From Castor canadensis (taxonomy: Eukaryota; Chordata; Mammalia; Rodentia; Castoridae): 64,000 nucleotides of DNA. A program made the translations under genes and the position numbers. The notes below the pieces were generated by a model. It did not search any database and had not been told where the DNA came from. It worked only from the letters and a program-made list of their open reading frames with translations. The DNA lies in assembly GCF_047511655.1 (NCBI RefSeq), contig NC_133389.1, positions 155,821,973-155,885,972 of the forward strand, written 5' to 3'. Shown piece after piece: positions 1 through 11,335 of this stretch. The number at the start of each line of letters is the position of its first letter. Position 1 is the stretch's first letter.

Positions 1-1594
1 CCCAGTAACCTGTGGGTCCCTGGTGTTTCTGCGCCTTTGGCACTGCAGGAGTGTGTGTGTTCCAGGTGACTTCCCCTCCCCATGGGCTGTGCAGAGCTTG
101 CTCCCCTCTGCTCTCTGGGCTCTGTAATTACTACAGTGCTTGTGTTGTTTCACTCTCTTTGTTGTGCTGCCGCTTCTGCTTCTCATCTGACCTACACACT
201 TGAACTCTCCTCCTGATCAGGGCTCTCCTAGAGAGTGGCTTTTTTCATAGGAATAAACTGGACAAAAGATACACAAGAGCCACAGGATTCTGCCATACAG
301 ACAGACCCAACTTGAATATTTAGACTTTAGGTTGGGGAAAGCAACATGCATTTAAAAGAAACTGGACTGGATTATTTGAATTTTGATCTTTTTCTGTGCT
401 AGCAAGCGATGCGCAGAAGTATGTACTCTTCAGATGCAGGGCAGGGCATGGAACCATAGCTCTCAGTCAGCCATGCAATCATGATAGAAAAACCATACTC
501 TCTAGTGCACTGTGTTGCTAAGCAACGATGTTCAGTAGGTTACGCATATTCAATCTGTTTTCAATTTAAAATGTTTTCAGCTTACAATGAGTTTATCAGG
601 TTGTAACCCTCTCATAAATCCAAGAACATCTGTATAAACAAATTTCCTTTGCAAAGGACACCTGGTCGCAGGTTGGACACTTAAGTATTAGGCCAGGCTA
701 AAGAAGTATCCAGAGAAAGGCACTGGAACATCTATGACACCTTCCCTGGAGCCTGCCAGGTGAAGAACTAGGTCCTGCTCTCTTTTTCAGGATCAAATTA
801 GAGGATGATATAATGGAGCAAGGAGAGGTTTGTGGTCATGAAGACAAGGAGCACAATAAAAGGCCCTGGTCCTGCCTTTAGCCTTTTGTGTGGTTTTCCC
901 ACAAGGCCCCCACTGCACACAGAAGCAGGTCTGTCACTCTGCTGCACAGCACCTCTGCCTCCTGTGGCCTACCCCTTGTTCACCCCAAAGGGTCACTGTT
1001 GTTGTTGTCAGTGAAAGTCCTTGTAGAGAGAGCAAATTGCCCCAACTCCTGCTCTAACAGGGAGAGCATGCCACACAGAGGTCCCAGACTGACAGGAGGC
1101 AGGACTGAAGACAGGGTCAGGAGAGTTGAGGAGCCTGGGTCAGACAGTGAGGCCATGACCTCTACTCTGATGACACTAATGGCTGAAGGTATTCGGGAAA
1201 TTAATTTCCATAGCAAGGGAACAGGAGACATCCCCTCCTGTCACCGCTGAGCTGGAGTCATAGCAGGAACTCACATCTTGATCTCAGTAGGAATAATCAT
1301 CTTGGGACGGAGCCGATCACATCGCCACAGGGGAATAAAGTGGAAGTTTGGGATTTCTCCTTGGGGTCTTTCTTGGGTTCTGTCATTCTTTGTCCCCCTG
1401 ACCCCAAGGAGCACAGCTGAGAGATAGAGAGGCAGCTGTGAACAGGGCCAGTGAAAACATGAAATGGAGGCTTCTGCTCAACAACAGGGGTAACTTGCTG
1501 TCACCAAGAGTGAGGCAAAGTCCAAGAGAGGGAAAAATATTTCAGCCACATAAAAACATAAGCACATCTGTAAACTACAGATTTTAAACAGTGA

Positions 1595-1683
1595 TGCTGA
1601 AGACGTGTGTCAGTGGCAGAGGATGTCTTAGCATGTGCAAAATCTAGGTTTGAGCCACAGTACTGAAGAAAAAAAAAAAAAAA
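1595..1683 (+). repeat. Old ID-type SINE inside arm A
   Basis: A degenerate ID-like body ('gtcagtggcagaggatgtcttagcatgtgc') ends in an A-run of about 16. A diverged copy sits at the matching place in arm B (about 43,010-43,080), so it predates the duplication. Confidence 0.5.
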
Positions 1684-1862
1684 GGAGATGTGGTACTAGT
1701 TATGTGACCTCAAAAGCAAATGTGAAAAAATAGATATTTACAAAACTAAACCATACTAAATCACAATTTGGAATCACAATCTGCAGTTACTATGTTGAAT
1801 GTTTTCAATTAATTGTACTCTCATATTGTTTTTAAGAGAATTATTTCCTAAAGAAAACCTCT

Positions 1863-1973
1863 CCTGATCAAGGGACACTGTGCCCACCTATAGAAATCCC
1901 TTTGTATAATTATTGTATGCTAATAAAAAATAAATACATACAAATAAAAATTTTAAAAAAGAAAAGCCGTCCT
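1863..1973 (+). mobile_element. L1 3' tail inserted only in arm A
   Basis: The segment ends in 'tgtatgctaataaaaaataa' followed by A-rich sequence, the tail also seen near 52,760 and 21,160. Arm B lacks it: there 'gaaaagctctct' joins directly to 'ccttcctctgggctctcc'. It was therefore gained by arm A or lost by arm B. Confidence 0.6.
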
Positions 1974-2789
1974 TCCTCTGGGCTCTCCCTGTCACTGTCA
2001 TATGAACGCTGTTACATCTTTGGTTTGGGAGTCCAGTTTTCCTAATAAGCTTATGTTAACGTGCTGTGAACAGCTGAACAGTTAACATTTCATACACATG
2101 ATATTAAATTGTGACTTAACAGGTAGCTGACATTTGAAGATGTTGACACTTGATATCCTCTTAAGGAACATTTGCATCCAACCTTTAAGCTGAAAATTGC
2201 TGAAGTAACTGTTAAGAAAGGAATCACACTATACACTGTTTCAATTCTCAGGGCAGTAAGTTAAGAAGTGTGGACAAACTGAAATCCATCTGTGCAGATC
2301 CCCAGCACCACCAGCAAAATCTCAACTGTGCAAACAAACAAGAACACAAAACAGCCACCAGTGCTGGTGAGGACGTGCTGGAGTTGGAACTTCCATGCCT
2401 GTTGGTGGGGTGCAGAACAGGGCAGCCATCATGGAAAATGGCGTGAAGGTCCCTCAAAACAAGTAACCATCACAACAGGAAAAACACTGTCCGACCCTAC
2501 TCCTAGGAAGGATGGAGGGATGGAACGCAATCAGAATCACAGACCCGGTAGAAAAGAGGTTCCCGAGAGCTAGAGGAAGGGAGCAAAAATCAGAGTTTGC
2601 TGCTTTTTCTCAAGGTTCGGTTTCTTGAGATAAAAGTTCCGGGAATCAGTTGCACAGCGACGTGAATGTGGTCACCGCTACTGAACTGTGCACTTAAATG
2701 CGGTAAATATGGTAACTTTAGTTACTATAAAAAAAAGTTACAATTAAAAAAAATCCCGTAAAGCAAAGGATTTGGAACAATCCTAAATT

Positions 2790-3560
2790 TGTATGGCTCG
2801 TTTACCCTGCCCATTCACTCCCCGGAAACCACCGGAAAGGCTGTGGCACATCACTCCCCGCCCCCACCGCCCATCTCACTTGGCCTTGGCCTTGCCCTTG
2901 AGTGGCCCTTCTTGGCGCTGAGCCTCCTGCATCTAGGGAACGGTGAGTATAATAAAAAGCTTCTCCCGTCCTGGCCATCATTTCCGTGTTTGTATCTTAC
3001 TGGACCTGCCCAGTGGGTCCAGGGATAGGGCTGGGGACAGTTGTGCACTGAGCAAGCGGTGTAGATGGGACCAGATGGAGATGGTGGCCGTGATGGCCCC
3101 AGGCACACCGCGCTGTAGTGGGGGCGTGTTGAGTGTTGCTGGCAATTGCTCCTGTTGTTTTTTTCCCAGGTTTTGCTCTGCCTTCTCAGCCTCCAATTAG
3201 TGAGCTGAGTCATCCTGAGCCACACCGTGCACCATATGGGGCCTGCTGGCTCATGGAGAGTGGCCCATGTGAGCATGTCCGCGCACACGTGGCACATGAA
3301 TTACTGCATGAGGTGCCAGGTATGAGACAAGTACAGGTCCCAGCCGCATAGTGTGTCCTGGGATGCAGCACTCTTGTCATGTGTCATAGGCGTGCGGCAA
3401 AGCGTTTTAACCGAAGAACAGTGGGGTTCATTGTACCCCAGAGTTCCAAGATGAGAAGACAAGAAGTAGGAGGAGACAGGGACATCAAGCTTTCCAAAGA
3501 CTTCCAAAACAAAGTGATTATACCCAGGTACCAATTATTCTAAGAGCAATTGATAATGAA
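2790..3560 (+). mobile_element. LTR-like segment adjoining arm A
   Basis: Landmarks shared with 40,900-41,655 and 51,450-52,236 on the opposite strand include 'gagtataataaaaagc' at 2,944-2,959 (polyadenylation-like) and 'gagttccaagatgagaagac' near 3,441-3,460. All three copies occur in the same relative order next to 'caatcctaa..ttgta'. Divergence between copies is high. The outer boundary is approximate. Confidence 0.5.
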
Positions 3561-5718
3561 GGTTCAGAAATGCAGCAAGAACAAAGAAACAGAGTAAGAC
3601 AAATCGGATGCTGTTCATCTTCGGATGGGTGGGCGACGGGTAGGTGTGGAAAACAATTCAGTGTAAAAAGTTTTTCCTGCCTCGTGATCGGAAACATACT
3701 ACTTTCATCTAAGAGTTCTAGTTTTCTTAGTTTTTCTACACTTAACGTTCCACAACTGTTTGACTTTCTGAATCACAGCTACTTAAAACCCAAATTTATA
3801 AGGGTTTTTTTAATATAGGTAAAAGCCGAGAAAATTACGTTCTTTGTACTGCCACCTCCCCCCACCCCAGCAACATTGTCATTTTCTGCCTTTTAGTGTA
3901 TTTCGATTCATCAGTGTCTGTAGCCAATCCTGTAGGATGGTCCCCAAACACTTTTGACAAGGTCAGAAACACGAATCTGCAGGCAGTGCGTTTTGTAAAC
4001 TATTAGGAGTCCTTTCCCTTTTAGGCAGCTGGTAGCTAGTCCAAGTTCTGTTTTGTAAATAAATCTTCTGCAGGAATCCTCATCAAGTCAACTGCATTTG
4101 TGTCAGTTTGAGGAAAACAAAGAAGAAAGTACTTACCAGTTAATGTTCTGTGAAGAGAAAGGCTAGTGGGTCGCCTGGGGTAACCTCCCTGCAAAACCAC
4201 GATGAGAAGGAAAGTGGCTTTTCCAGTGCTAAGTTGGATACTCTTTTTTTTTTTCCAGTCTCCTTGTTCCTCTTTTATCTAGCTTTCGCAATATAGAGAA
4301 GAGTAATGTTGGGTTGCCAATGCGGTTTTTCCCTTTGTCCACTGTCCTTTACTTGGAAAAAAAAAAAAAAAAAGCACCATGTATTCCAGGAACAAAGTAG
4401 GCAGTTTACATACTGTACAAATTAGTAAATTAGTTCCTTCCCTGGGTGTGTTTGTATAACAGGTCTGTTCTTTGATTAGAAGTCATTGCTGTTTGCTGCC
4501 CTGCTGCAGGCCAAAAAAAAAAAAAAAAAAAAACCCAGTGATTTGAACCTTCCCTCTTCCCGCATTCCCTTCTGTCTGGGTAGCTTTGCTTATGAAAAGT
4601 CAACTTATATTAGTTGCAGTGGAATGAATGAAAAGAAGCCTTAAAATGTCAAAGTTGAGTTGTTCGATGCACAGAAAACCATAGGGCTCAGGAAAGAAAT
4701 TTAGCTTTTTTTTTTTAAAATAACTGGGTGTTAGTGTGTTCTGATAGTGAAAAAATGGAATCATATATTGTTTATATTCTAATTTTTAATTTCTGTATAT
4801 AGGTGTGTGGAGAGAGAACTTTGATCATTCTGAGGAAATTTAAGATTTGATTTTTATCCCTCATCACTCACTGTCTGGGGCCCTGGCAGATGTGGGCACA
4901 TCCATGTACCTGAGGCAGGCCCAGAATCCAGAAACCCAAGGGGTGAGAAATTTGGAGGATGAAGGTAAGAAAACCCGGATGTGCTTAGCTTTTCTCTGCA
5001 GAACTGTCTTGATTTTTGTAAGGTCTACCATCAACGTGATCATGTGGTATTTGAAACTGAACATTGTTAGGCCATAAAAAGGTCAACTGCCAGAGAAGCA
5101 CACAACTTTGTATTTACCTCCTTCGAAACCTGAGAAAAGTCTAAAGCAGTAATTGTCAAGGTGGGAGTTGGGTGGGGATGCAATTTTTCAAACTCCACTT
5201 ATCCGTACCCAGGAGGAATGTACACTCCCACACTTGCCCTGGGGGGAGAATGAAATCCCTTGACTCCAGGGAGATAAGCACTGGTAAAGATCTTGCAGTA
5301 TTTCTTTTCAGCGGTTCCAGAGGTGGATGCGTAGGGGTCAGTGAAGGGGGTGGTTAGTGGTGCTGTCTACTTCTTTGGCATCAGCGGTATTAGTATTTAC
5401 TGATAGCTCTATACTGTATTCTATAATTACACAAAAGTTCAATTTTGTGTACAAGAGGCATTCTTGAGGAGAATTTCAAAGAGGCTGTGGTTACTTAACA
5501 TGTTTTTGAGGTTTTTCTTGTGGTGATACAGGAAGCACTGAGTGACAGAGAATAAAAAAAAGCAATAAGAGGAATGACATTGATTAAGGATTATACTATG
5601 TGTCAACCATATTTTAAGGATAGAACACACTGAAATCCAGGAATGCGTTTTATGTTAGCCACCACCTAAAACAACAAGAGTCGAAACATGTACTTGTTCA
5701 GCTTTGAAATTGGTCCAA
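3561..5718. other. Unique non-coding DNA
   Basis: There is no recognisable repeat apart from A or T runs near 4,360, 4,510 and 4,240. Open frames are short and do not resemble proteins. One pair of minus-strand splice-like sites bounds 4,137-4,188 and is listed among the findings. Confidence 0.5.
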
Positions 5719-5945
5719 GAGTTGGGCTCCGGTGGTTCATGCCTGTAATCCTAGCTACTCAGGAGGCAAAGATCAGGAGGATTGCCATTCAAAACTAGCC
5801 CCGGGCAAATAGTTTAGGAACCCCTAAAAAACCCATCACAAAAAAGGGCTGGCAGACTGGCTTAAGCAAAAAGAGCATATGTCTAACAAGTGTGAGGCTC
5901 TGAGTTCAAACCTTAGTGCTGCCCCCCACAAAAAAAGAAAGAAAT
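5719..5945 (+). repeat. Composite 7SL+tRNA SINE
   Basis: The left part reads 'catgcctgtaatcctagctactcaggaggc'. The central bridge is 'cccatcacaaaaaagggctgg', and the right part has the B-box-like 'gagttcaaaccttag' before an A-rich tail. Confidence 0.9.
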
Positions 5946-6057
5946 TAGTACAAGAATCAGTAAATAAAATTGTCATAGTAAATAAAATCTCTTTGCTAAT
6001 GAGCACTATAATTTCTGTATGTTTGCAGAGCACATCTCCTCTCCGCCCCCCCCACCC

Positions 6058-6172
6058 CTTTTTTTGTCTTGCTGTTGTCCAGGCTGACCTGGAACTCCTG
6101 GGCTCAAGCAATCCTACTGCCCCAGTCTCCCAAGTAGTGGAACTAGATAGGTTTACAGCACCATACCCTGTT
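6058..6172 (-). repeat. B1/7SL-type SINE
   Basis: It begins with a T-run after a C-rich stretch and continues 'ccaggctgacctggaactcctgggctcaagcaatcctactgcc', the antisense of a 7SL-derived monomer. Confidence 0.8.
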
Positions 6173-6605
6173 CCGGAGACCCTCCTCTTTCACAGTCTAA
6201 GAAAGCATGGCTTGATGTTGATCAGTTATGGAAGAGTAGCTGAAGCTGAAGTGCTCAGATGTGTTAGAAATAACCTGCTTGCCACCCTGGAGCATTCAGG
6301 GTACAATAAACATCAGTTAGGCTGTTTAGGGCATTCATTAAGCTGATAAAGCTAGTTAATTGAAGACCCATTAAGATAGTCTTTACTGTAAGTGGTTGAG
6401 TTGGATTTTGGTTCCCACATCCTGACTTCAAAGACCATTCTCTTGCCTATTGCTTATCCATCTCCTTCTTGGAAGAGATGGTACAGAATTGAGTGGATGG
6501 AAGGAAGGGGTAGCAATAACTTCTACCAAATAAAAGAATTTCAGAACAGTTTGACCACTTTCTAAGTTACTTGCAAATTCTGCGAAGCCTATTAGGGTTA
6601 GTGTT
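6173..6605. other. Unique non-coding DNA
   Basis: No repeat or coding signature was recognised. Confidence 0.4.
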
Positions 6606-6619
6606 TCCAGGAGTTTCTT

Positions 6620-6676
6620 TTTTTTTTTTCTTTTATTATTCATATGTGCATACAAGGCTTGGTTCATTTCTCCCCC
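6620..6676 (-). mobile_element. 57-bp L1 3'-end stub
   Basis: Read on the minus strand it is the last ~45 bases of the young L1 3' UTR ('gggggagaaatgaacc...tatgaataataaaag') plus a poly(A). It is flanked by perfect 14-bp target-site duplications TCCAGGAGTTTCTT at 6,606-6,619 and 6,677-6,690, so this is a complete, extremely 5'-truncated insertion. Confidence 0.92.
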
Positions 6677-6690
6677 TCCAGGAGTTTCTT

Positions 6691-8873
6691 GAAAGAGTGT
6701 ATGTGCATATGTATGTTTGTAGGGCTAACTGGGCTCAACTTCCTCAGAGGGGAAGATACACAGTTCCTATATCATATTATTTGGGGGAAAAGGATTTCCC
6801 ATCCATACAAGTAGAACTTCTCTACTGATGCTGGAAAATTCAGTTAGAGAATTGTTCTTTACCAGATACTATATCGTAAAGTAAGAGCTTTGTAGTAATT
6901 TAATGCAGCCCTCCCACTTAGAAATGGTTAGGTGATTTTAAATGGGTCATCCCCTCTCCCTGGCTCAATCCCTGCAAAAAAATCTGGGGTTAGCAACGCT
7001 TATCTTTTGATTTGATCAAGGATACCATTTTTTCCCTTTCTTATTTGATGTTAAAATACCATACTTTCCCCAACACCTAAATACTCTGATGGTAGGAATT
7101 TCAGAAACAAACATTTGGGAGAATACAATTGATCATGTTTACTTTTGTTAATAATCATGCCTAATCTTCCTGGTGTTTTGTTTTTTTTTTTTAATTCAGT
7201 CCAGAACAGAAGCACTGGAAAAGAGATCCACAAGGGACATTTTCTCACAAAGAAGTTAATTTGCGAAAAATGGACTCACTTTGAAATTCTTTCCTCTTGT
7301 TATCCAGGGTGTTAACTATCTCATATGTGAGGGCGCTGCTTCTTCAAGGTAGGCAGGATTGGAGATTAGCCTTTGTGGCCTTTGTTTTATTTGATTGCAC
7401 AGTGAGGCTGGAATCATGCAAAGCTTTTCCTAGGGATGGAAATGGATTCGCAGCACAGACTCTGAGGCCCTGGGGGTTCACAGCGAGAAGCCATGGCAAC
7501 CCTGTCATACAGGGGCGTTTTCATACCACTTAAACCAAAGAATTATTAAAGGCCGCTGAGGACAAAGCCTTATCCAAATTCTAGCTTTTAATTCTGTATT
7601 ACCCCCTGCAGGAACTGAGCCTTGAGGATATTAGGGAGGGTGTGTGTAGGGGGGCAGATCTGTTAGAAGACAGCCTTATATCTTTTTCACTAGATACACG
7701 AAGCTCTAATTCCCTGTGGAAATGTGGGGAACAGCTTCTATTTTCTCTCTAATTTGAATAAACCTTCACAATCTGCCAAATGTCAATTCAAATGAGATTT
7801 GGATAAAAGGATTGAAATTGATTTTCTTAGCTACAGTCTACTGACTCACATGCATGGGACAGGTGGGGTGGGAGGATGAAGCTTTTATGTGGCAAACAAA
7901 CACTCACCTCTGGAAGGTGCCTGTGCCTGTGGCTGTGGGGAGGCTGGAAGGCGCGTACAGCCACGTCTCAGGGCTGTGGGCTGTGAATCCTCCAGGTTTA
8001 ATGATTTCTCTGGGAGAACTGGTTGCAGCTGCCCTGAGTGGAGGAAGAAATATTTCCTCTCTTTGTAACCAAGAGCGGTAAATAATCTTTGAACTTATTG
8101 CCCTGGGAAAGGAAATGTGGTTTGCCAGCGGTTAACTCAATCTGTTGTACATCAGTTAGTCAGCAGGCATCCTTGGCCCTGACGCAAGAGAAAGGACTTC
8201 TCTGGAAGTTCAGTCCACTCCCAACTACCGAGGCTAATTATGCTACTTGTGTCCTTACGCTGCACATATTTATGAGCATGATGTAAGGATATCTGGATTT
8301 TTCCAAAACATCACATCTTAGGAAAGGCAAAGGACCAGAGAATAAAGCATATTTTCTCAACCTCTTTAAGCGGGTTCAGCTGCTAGTTTTGCATTTTTCA
8401 TTAGGAGCTGGTAGCCCGGGGACGTAACTGCAGCTGTGGATGTATTTTGTTTACGCTGTGGTGTTTTCTAAAGTTTCAATTAACTTCCAGCATTTAAAAA
8501 TCAAGAAATATTCAGTGGCCACCTAGATTATTGACTCTTCATGAAAAAATTAGCAGATGTGGGTTTCCTGGGACAGTGTCCCAGGAAGGATACGGTTGGG
8601 AGTGGTTGAGTAGTAACTGCTCCCAGGATCACCTGCTCACTTTGGGTGAGCATTGCTTCCCAGCCCTGCATCTTTCTCCCCTGTGCTCCTCACTCATGGC
8701 CACCACCCATCTCAGTCCTCCAGCAATTTGCGTTTTCCATTCTTGTGTCCCTTTCTAATTCTTTTCCTGTGGAATTTCTTCAATTTAAGAAAGTTGAATA
8801 CACAGAAAAATAAGCCAGTAGGTGATCATTTTTGTTACATAAGGAATTTTAGTTTTGTTCATTGAAAAAAGCG
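6691..8873. other. Unique non-coding DNA, repeat-free for 2.2 kb
   Basis: No SINE, LINE or LTR match was found, which is unusual in this window. The stretch around 7,300-8,300 has higher complexity and includes a RUNX-like TGTGGTTT near 8,117. It could hold a conserved enhancer, but nothing in one sequence alone proves it. Confidence 0.4.
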
Positions 8874-8970
8874 AAACCCTGCACTCAGGAGGATGAGGCA
8901 GGAGGATCAAGAGTTTGAGGCCAGCCTGGACTATGTAGTGAGACTGTCTCAAAGAACATTTAAAAAAAAA
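8874..8970 (+). repeat. B1/7SL-type SINE
   Basis: Reads 'gaggatgaggcaggaggatcaagagtttgaggccagcctggactatgtagtgagactgtctc' (in part) and ends in A9. It lacks the usual 5' 'gcctgtaatcc' start. Confidence 0.85.
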
Positions 8971-9087
8971 GTTAGTTCTCAATGAACTTCCCCAGTAAAG
9001 CATGTGTGTAATATAATGTATGCTGAAATTAACAAAACCAACTTTAACAGAGTTTTTAACTACGAAACAGTGATATACCAAAGGGTT

Positions 9088-9165
9088 ATTTCTTTCTTTT
9101 TTTGTTGTTGCAGTGCTGGGGATTGAACCCAGGGCCTTGTGCTTGTCTAGCATACACTTCCAGCA
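9088..9165 (-). repeat. ID-type SINE
   Basis: T-rich start, then 'gcagtgctggggattgaaccc' and 'tgctagcat'-like sequence, the antisense of the tRNA-Ala-derived ID element. The 3' part is truncated. Confidence 0.8.
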
Positions 9166-9180
9166 TTTAAAAATCACTGA

Positions 9181-9356
9181 GGCTTGTCCCGCTTAAAATC
9201 ATAGCTACTCAGGAGGCAGAGATCAGGAGGATTGTGGTTTGAAGCTCACTCTGGGCAAGTAGTTTGAGAGACCCTATCTTGAATAACCCCATCACAGGAA
9301 AAGGACTGGTGGAGTGGCTCAAGGTGGAGGCTGTGAGTTAAAACCCCAGTACTGCC
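9181..9356 (+). repeat. Composite 7SL+tRNA SINE
   Basis: Both halves are present, joined by 'aataaccccatcacaggaaaaggactgg'. It ends 'accccagtactgcc' and abuts a second composite copy without a clear A-tail. Confidence 0.85.
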
Positions 9357-9550
9357 TAACTACTTGGAAAGCTGAGATTAGGAGGATCTCAGTTCAAGGC
9401 CAGCCCAGGCAAATAGCTTGCAAGACTATCTCCAAAATAACCAGAGCAGGGGGAGAAATGACCCAAACATTGTATGCACATATGAATAAAAGAGAAAAAA
9501 AAACTAGAGCAAAATGAACTGGAGGGATGGCTCAAGCTAAAAGGCTTTAG
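9357..9550 (+). repeat. Composite SINE split by an L1 stub
   Basis: The left half runs to 'ccaaaataaccagagca' and the right half resumes at 'actagagcaaaatgaactgg'. The interruption is the 53-bp L1 stub at 9,449-9,501. Confidence 0.8.
9449..9501 (+). mobile_element. 53-bp L1 3'-end stub
   Basis: Starts 'gggggagaaatgacccaaac' and ends 'tatgaataaaagagaaaaaaa', the terminal bases of the L1 3' UTR with poly(A). Flanking repeats AACCAGAGCA (9,439-9,448) and AACTAGAGCA (9,502-9,511) differ at one base and are the likely target-site duplication. Confidence 0.85.
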
Positions 9551-10569
9551 AGAAGTTGAGAAAATATGCTTTATTCTCTGATCCTCATGCCACAGCCTCC
9601 TGAGTCAATTTACAAAGATACACGCTTTTCACGGAATACTCAGGAAATACAAAAGAACATAAAATGATGATTAAAATTGTCCTTAACCCCACCATTTAGA
9701 GAATCCATTCTTGACATTTTGGTATATATTTTTAAAATAGCTGTGCGAGATTAAGTTGCACAGGAAGTTTTATAGTCTATCTATTTTACTTATACCATAA
9801 GTACTTTTCAATGTCATTACACATTATTAAAAATTAATGCTTTTAACAACTGTATGACATCATACTCCACAGATGTTCTTCGAGGCATTTTAAAAAGTAG
9901 AAACTTTTATTGCCATACTAGAACACAAAATTTTTCCATGCTGTCAAACCAGCTTTCTAAGCAATTACTGGTCCATCTTGTGCAGAAATAAAGTACTATC
10001 AAGTTGGATCCTAACAGATAAGCACATTTTAAGAAATACTAAAGTGAAATACGAAGTCCTAGCACAGGCTACAATTTAGGTAAAATAGAAACAGAATCTG
10101 GTATTATCTGTCAACAAACAATTTAGAAAGCTTTTCGATAAAATTAAGAAATGATGTGGTGTGTTATTCATGGCACTTATAGCAGAGTAATTACAGTAAT
10201 GAGACATATTTAATATAATAAGACTCCTTTATTTTTAAAATGCTGCCATGCAGCACATGCTGCTGTGGCGATGCCCTGCTCTTGAGCTTTTTAATACTTT
10301 CTATTAAGTTTTGTGAGATCCAGGAAACAAAGAGGAGACATTTTTGTTGAATTATAAAGCATATGGAAATGGAAAAGTGAAACCTTCACTTGTATCCTCC
10401 AGAGAAGGTTTGCGGGCAGAATTGCATGTTTATAGCTTCAGCTGGAGTTCAGGGGCCCTCAATGATGAGCACAAATTTATAGCACTTACAGCATAATAAA
10501 AAGAGCATACTTGGTATTCCTGTCATTCTAGCTATCAAAAAGTCGCAATAATAATCACCTGGGAAGTGC
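9551..10569. other. Non-coding DNA, possibly with very old LINE remnants
   Basis: The part at 9,660-9,890 is AT-rich and faintly L1-like. The rest (to 10,569) shows no recognisable repeat and no coding potential. Confidence 0.35.
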
Positions 10570-11335
10570 AAATCAAAACCGCAATGAGATCGCACCTTGC
10601 TCCGCTAAGGATGGCGATTATCAACTGAGGTCAGTGGCAGGCGCCTGTAGTCCTAGGTGCTGGGGAGGCTGAGGTGGAAGGATCAGTTGAGCCCAGGAGG
10701 TCAAGCCCAGTCTAGACAATACAGCAAGACCCCACCTCAATGACAACAACTTGAAAAAAAAAAAGGAATGGCTATTGTCAAAAAGACAAAAGATAGCAAG
10801 CGGTGATGAGGATGTGGAGAAAAGTGAACCCTTGCACAGTGTTGGTAGGAATGTAAATTAGTGCAGCTATTATAGAAAATAATATGGAGGCTCCTTTAAA
10901 AATTGGAAATGGTACTATCCTATCCAGCAATCTCACTACTAGGTATATATCCAAAGGAAAAGAGATTGGTTTGGCAAAGAGACATCTATACTCCCATATG
11001 CACTGCAGTACCATTCACAACAGGCAAGACAGGGAAACAACTTAGGTGTCCATCAAGTGATGACTAGATAAAGAAAATGTGATATGTGTACACAGTAGAA
11101 AACCATTCGGCCATAAGGGATGAAATCTTGCCATTTGTAACAACACAGATGGAAATGGAGGTCATCATGTTAAGTGAAATAAGTAAGCCAGGCACAGAAA
11201 AACAAGCACTGCCTGATCTCACTCATGGAGAATCCAAAAGTGTTAATCTCATAGAAGCTGGGAGTAGAATGGTAGTTACCAGAGGCTGGAGAGAATAGCT
11301 GGGAGGAAGGAGTAGGGAAAGATTACTCAGCTGGT
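10570..11335 (+). mobile_element. Old L1 ORF2 3' part and 3' UTR
   Basis: Sequences such as 'atcaaaaccgcaatgagat' and the frame around 11,086-11,298 (ENHSAIRDEI, IMLSEISK) match the C-terminal end of L1 ORF2. It carries frameshifts and stops and is interrupted by a 7SL-type SINE at 10,628-10,762. The element is dead. Confidence 0.8.
10628..10762 (+). repeat. 7SL-type SINE inside L1
   Basis: 'ggcgcctgtagtcctaggtgctggggaggctgaggtgg' (in part) and an A11 tail. The host L1 resumes at 'atggctattgtcaaa', which duplicates 'atggcgattatcaac' just before the insertion. Confidence 0.8.

Larger units (their letters stand above)
1..2792 (+). repeat. Inverted-repeat arm A (LTR-retroelement-like sequence)
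   Basis: The whole stretch matches the reverse complement of 41,655-44,790, and the match runs off the left window edge. By eye, identity is a mosaic: about 92% over 1-260, about 65-70% over 300-640, about 80% over 650-1,020, about 98% over 1,060-1,390, about 72% over 1,400-1,700 and about 95% over 1,975-2,640. Homology ends just after 'aacaatcctaaatttg' near 2,790. A TATA-like 'caataaaaggcc' near 853 and an AATAAA near 1,334 ('ggggaataaagtgg') are compatible with retroviral LTR signals, but no gag, pol or env reading frame is recognisable. It could instead be an ordinary inverted segmental duplication. Confidence 0.75.

Noticed and set aside
888-1250. ORF conserved as identical protein in both inverted arms
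   Set aside because: The whole surrounding 330 bases are nearly identical in DNA, including non-coding parts, so amino-acid identity is not evidence of coding. No known domain is visible.
4803-4966. Possible plus-strand exon ending 'gatgaag|gtaag'
   Set aside because: The upstream 'tatag' acceptor-like site is followed by stops in the relevant frames and there is no supporting second exon.
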